From Acidobacteriota bacterium (GTDB lineage Bacteria; Acidobacteriota; Terriglobia; Bryobacterales; Bryobacteraceae), in contig QHXU01000389.1 in the NCBI GenBank assembly GCA_003223065.1, forward strand, positions 1 through 6,871: a stretch of DNA of 6,871 nucleotides, written 5' to 3'. Of the stretch, positions 6,256-6,871 are shown in pieces. The notes under the pieces were generated by a model, which was not told where the DNA came from, did no database searches, and worked only from the letters and a program-made list of their open reading frames with translations. The translations under genes were made by a program, and so were the position numbers. Each line of letters begins with the position of its first letter. The first letter of the stretch is position 1.

Positions 6256-6531
6256 ATGCGACAGACGGCCAGCCAATCTGCAAAGGGAACGCATCCGACG
6301 GTCTTTCCCCAGTTTGTATGGACGGAGATCACCGAACCTGGCGCTTACGTCGAGCTAGGCACAGGCAACCTGTACCGGATTCCGAAGGAGGCTCTTAACG
6401 GGCCGCGTCCAATCGTCGTTAAGGAAAGCAGGGACAGTTCTCGTATGGTACAAGTCAGCAAAGATCCGTACGTCAGAACCATGGACGCGCGGCTCAGTTG
6501 CGCTCGGCACAACATAAGACCCAATTTCTGA
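6256..6531 (+). CDS. conserved-looking small protein of unknown function (91 residues)
   Basis: I do not recognise a named family. The protein is cytoplasmic by appearance: no signal peptide, no membrane segment, no coiled coil. It is mixed alpha/beta and rather basic, with a compact core TEITEPGAYVELGTGNLYRI followed by PIVVKES, then MVQVSKDPYVRTMDARLSCA and the end HNIRPNF. There is one Cys (in LSCARHN), so it has no obvious metal site of its own. The ATG has a good Shine-Dalgarno (AGGAG 6244-6248, 7 nt spacing). It lies 54 nt after the gamma-glutamyltransferase gene and 116 nt before the formate dehydrogenase gene, on the same strand. A role connected with formate dehydrogenase is possible from position alone. 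The ribosome site, the protein-like composition and the end-to-end fit between neighbours support a real gene. Confidence 0.72.
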   Translation: MRQTASQSAKGTHPTVFPQFVWTEITEPGAYVELGTGNLYRIPKEALNGPRPIVVKESRDSSRMVQVSKDPYVRTMDARLSCARHNIRPNF

Positions 6532-6616
6532 GTCGCTGCCTCTACGTCGCAACGTTTGATCCCGCGATTGTCAAGCGCGTGTTCGCGGAAACGAAGTCGC
6601 CATAGAATCCGGAAAC

Positions 6617-6658
6617 GGCGCACCCCCACGGCAGTCTTAAGAGTGTTATGGGTGCGCC
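6617..6658 (+). promoter_or_regulatory. inverted repeat spanning the formate dehydrogenase start codon
   Basis: GGCGCACCC (6617-6625) is the exact complement of GGGTGCGCC (6650-6658), with a 24-nt loop. The right arm begins at the last base of the ATG (6648-6650). The loop contains the weak purine-rich ribosome site (AAGAG). In mRNA the start region would be presented in or next to a 9-bp GC-rich stem, which could reduce or regulate translation. The rest of the 6532-6647 gap shows no promoter I can defend. Confidence 0.45.
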
Positions 6659-6871
6659 CGACAATCTTTCAGCCTCTCGATGGCCGGTGATCCGGCAGCT
6701 AAGGAATCGCGATCTCTTCGGGCTGGATGGTTCTGCCAGGTCTTCTCGCACAGAGTCGCTAATAGCCCGAACGGAAAAGGCCGATCGAGTCGTCGGGTCG
6801 GTTTGTCCGTACTGTGCGGTCGGCTGGGCGCAGTTGGTTTACGTGAAGGACGAGAAGATCATCGATATCGA
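6648..6871 (+). CDS. formate dehydrogenase alpha subunit, molybdopterin-dependent (partial, N-terminal 74 residues)
   Basis: N-terminus of a large molybdenum/tungsten-bis-MGD oxidoreductase that oxidises formate to CO2; the gene runs off the right edge. Residues 53-74 (VCPYCAVG then AQLVYVKDEKIIDI) match the N-terminal Fe4S4 domain of the FdnG/FdoG-like formate dehydrogenase group. The preceding WPVIRQLRNRDLFGLDG and ARTEKADRVVGS fit the leader seen in bacterial homologues. The usual Cys-x2-Cys-x3-Cys here reads C53, C56 and W60: the third ligand is Trp (TGG, 6825-6827). No twin-arginine signal is visible in the 74 residues, unlike E. coli FdnG, so a cytoplasmic enzyme is suggested. ATG 6648 is the first start after an in-frame TAG at 6603-6605. 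GTG 6687 is an alternative but lacks a ribosome site. Many members carry selenocysteine near residue 200; that position is outside the window. Confidence 0.85.
   Translation, partial: MGAPDNLSASRWPVIRQLRNRDLFGLDGSARSSRTESLIARTEKADRVVGSVCPYCAVGWAQLVYVKDEKIIDI

Overview
The window looks like chromosomal DNA from a GC-rich member of the Acidobacteriota, most like the Solibacter/Bryobacter group. That placement is inference. It rests on the Oar-type TonB-dependent receptor with an N-terminal carboxypeptidase-regulatory-like domain, the DUF1259 and LamG-like secreted proteins, and apparent selenoprotein use. Coding density is high, no stretch over 300 bases lacks a gene, and I see no tRNA, rRNA, CRISPR array or transposase.

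Layout. Minus strand, left part: a TonB-dependent receptor that runs off the left edge (1-1894), preceded on the same strand by a small secreted jelly-roll (LamG/DUF1080-like) protein (1944-2594). A 120-bp divergent intergenic region (2595-2714) follows. Plus strand, right part: a secreted two-repeat DUF1259 protein (2715-3638); an AhpD/carboxymuconolactone-decarboxylase-like protein (3713-4243); a secreted gamma-glutamyltransferase family protein (4354-6201); an unrecognised 91-residue protein (6256-6531); and the first 74 residues of a formate dehydrogenase alpha subunit (6648 to the right edge).

The main result is that the AhpD-like gene is best read as a selenoprotein gene. A naive reading splits it at a TGA (3953-3955). 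Both halves are in the same frame, and the TGA falls exactly on the second Cys of the family signature E-x11-C-x2-C-x3-H, giving E66, C78, U81, H85. The TGA is followed at once by a strong stem-loop (3953-3995) with the layout of a bacterial SECIS element. The formate dehydrogenase about 2.4 kb downstream belongs to a family that often carries selenocysteine itself, so the right half may be a selenium-linked neighbourhood.

Two other signals stand out. A 40-bp inverted repeat with one mismatch and a 12-nt loop (3611-3702) fuses the last codons of the DUF1259 gene to the Shine-Dalgarno of the selenoprotein gene. The formate dehydrogenase N-terminus has Trp where the third Cys of its iron-sulfur motif is expected.

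The plus-strand genes could be partly co-transcribed (gaps of 74, 110, 54 and 116 nt), but no promoter or terminator can be assigned with confidence. A link between the peroxidase-like selenoprotein, gamma-glutamyl (glutathione) metabolism and formate oxidation is possible but unproven.
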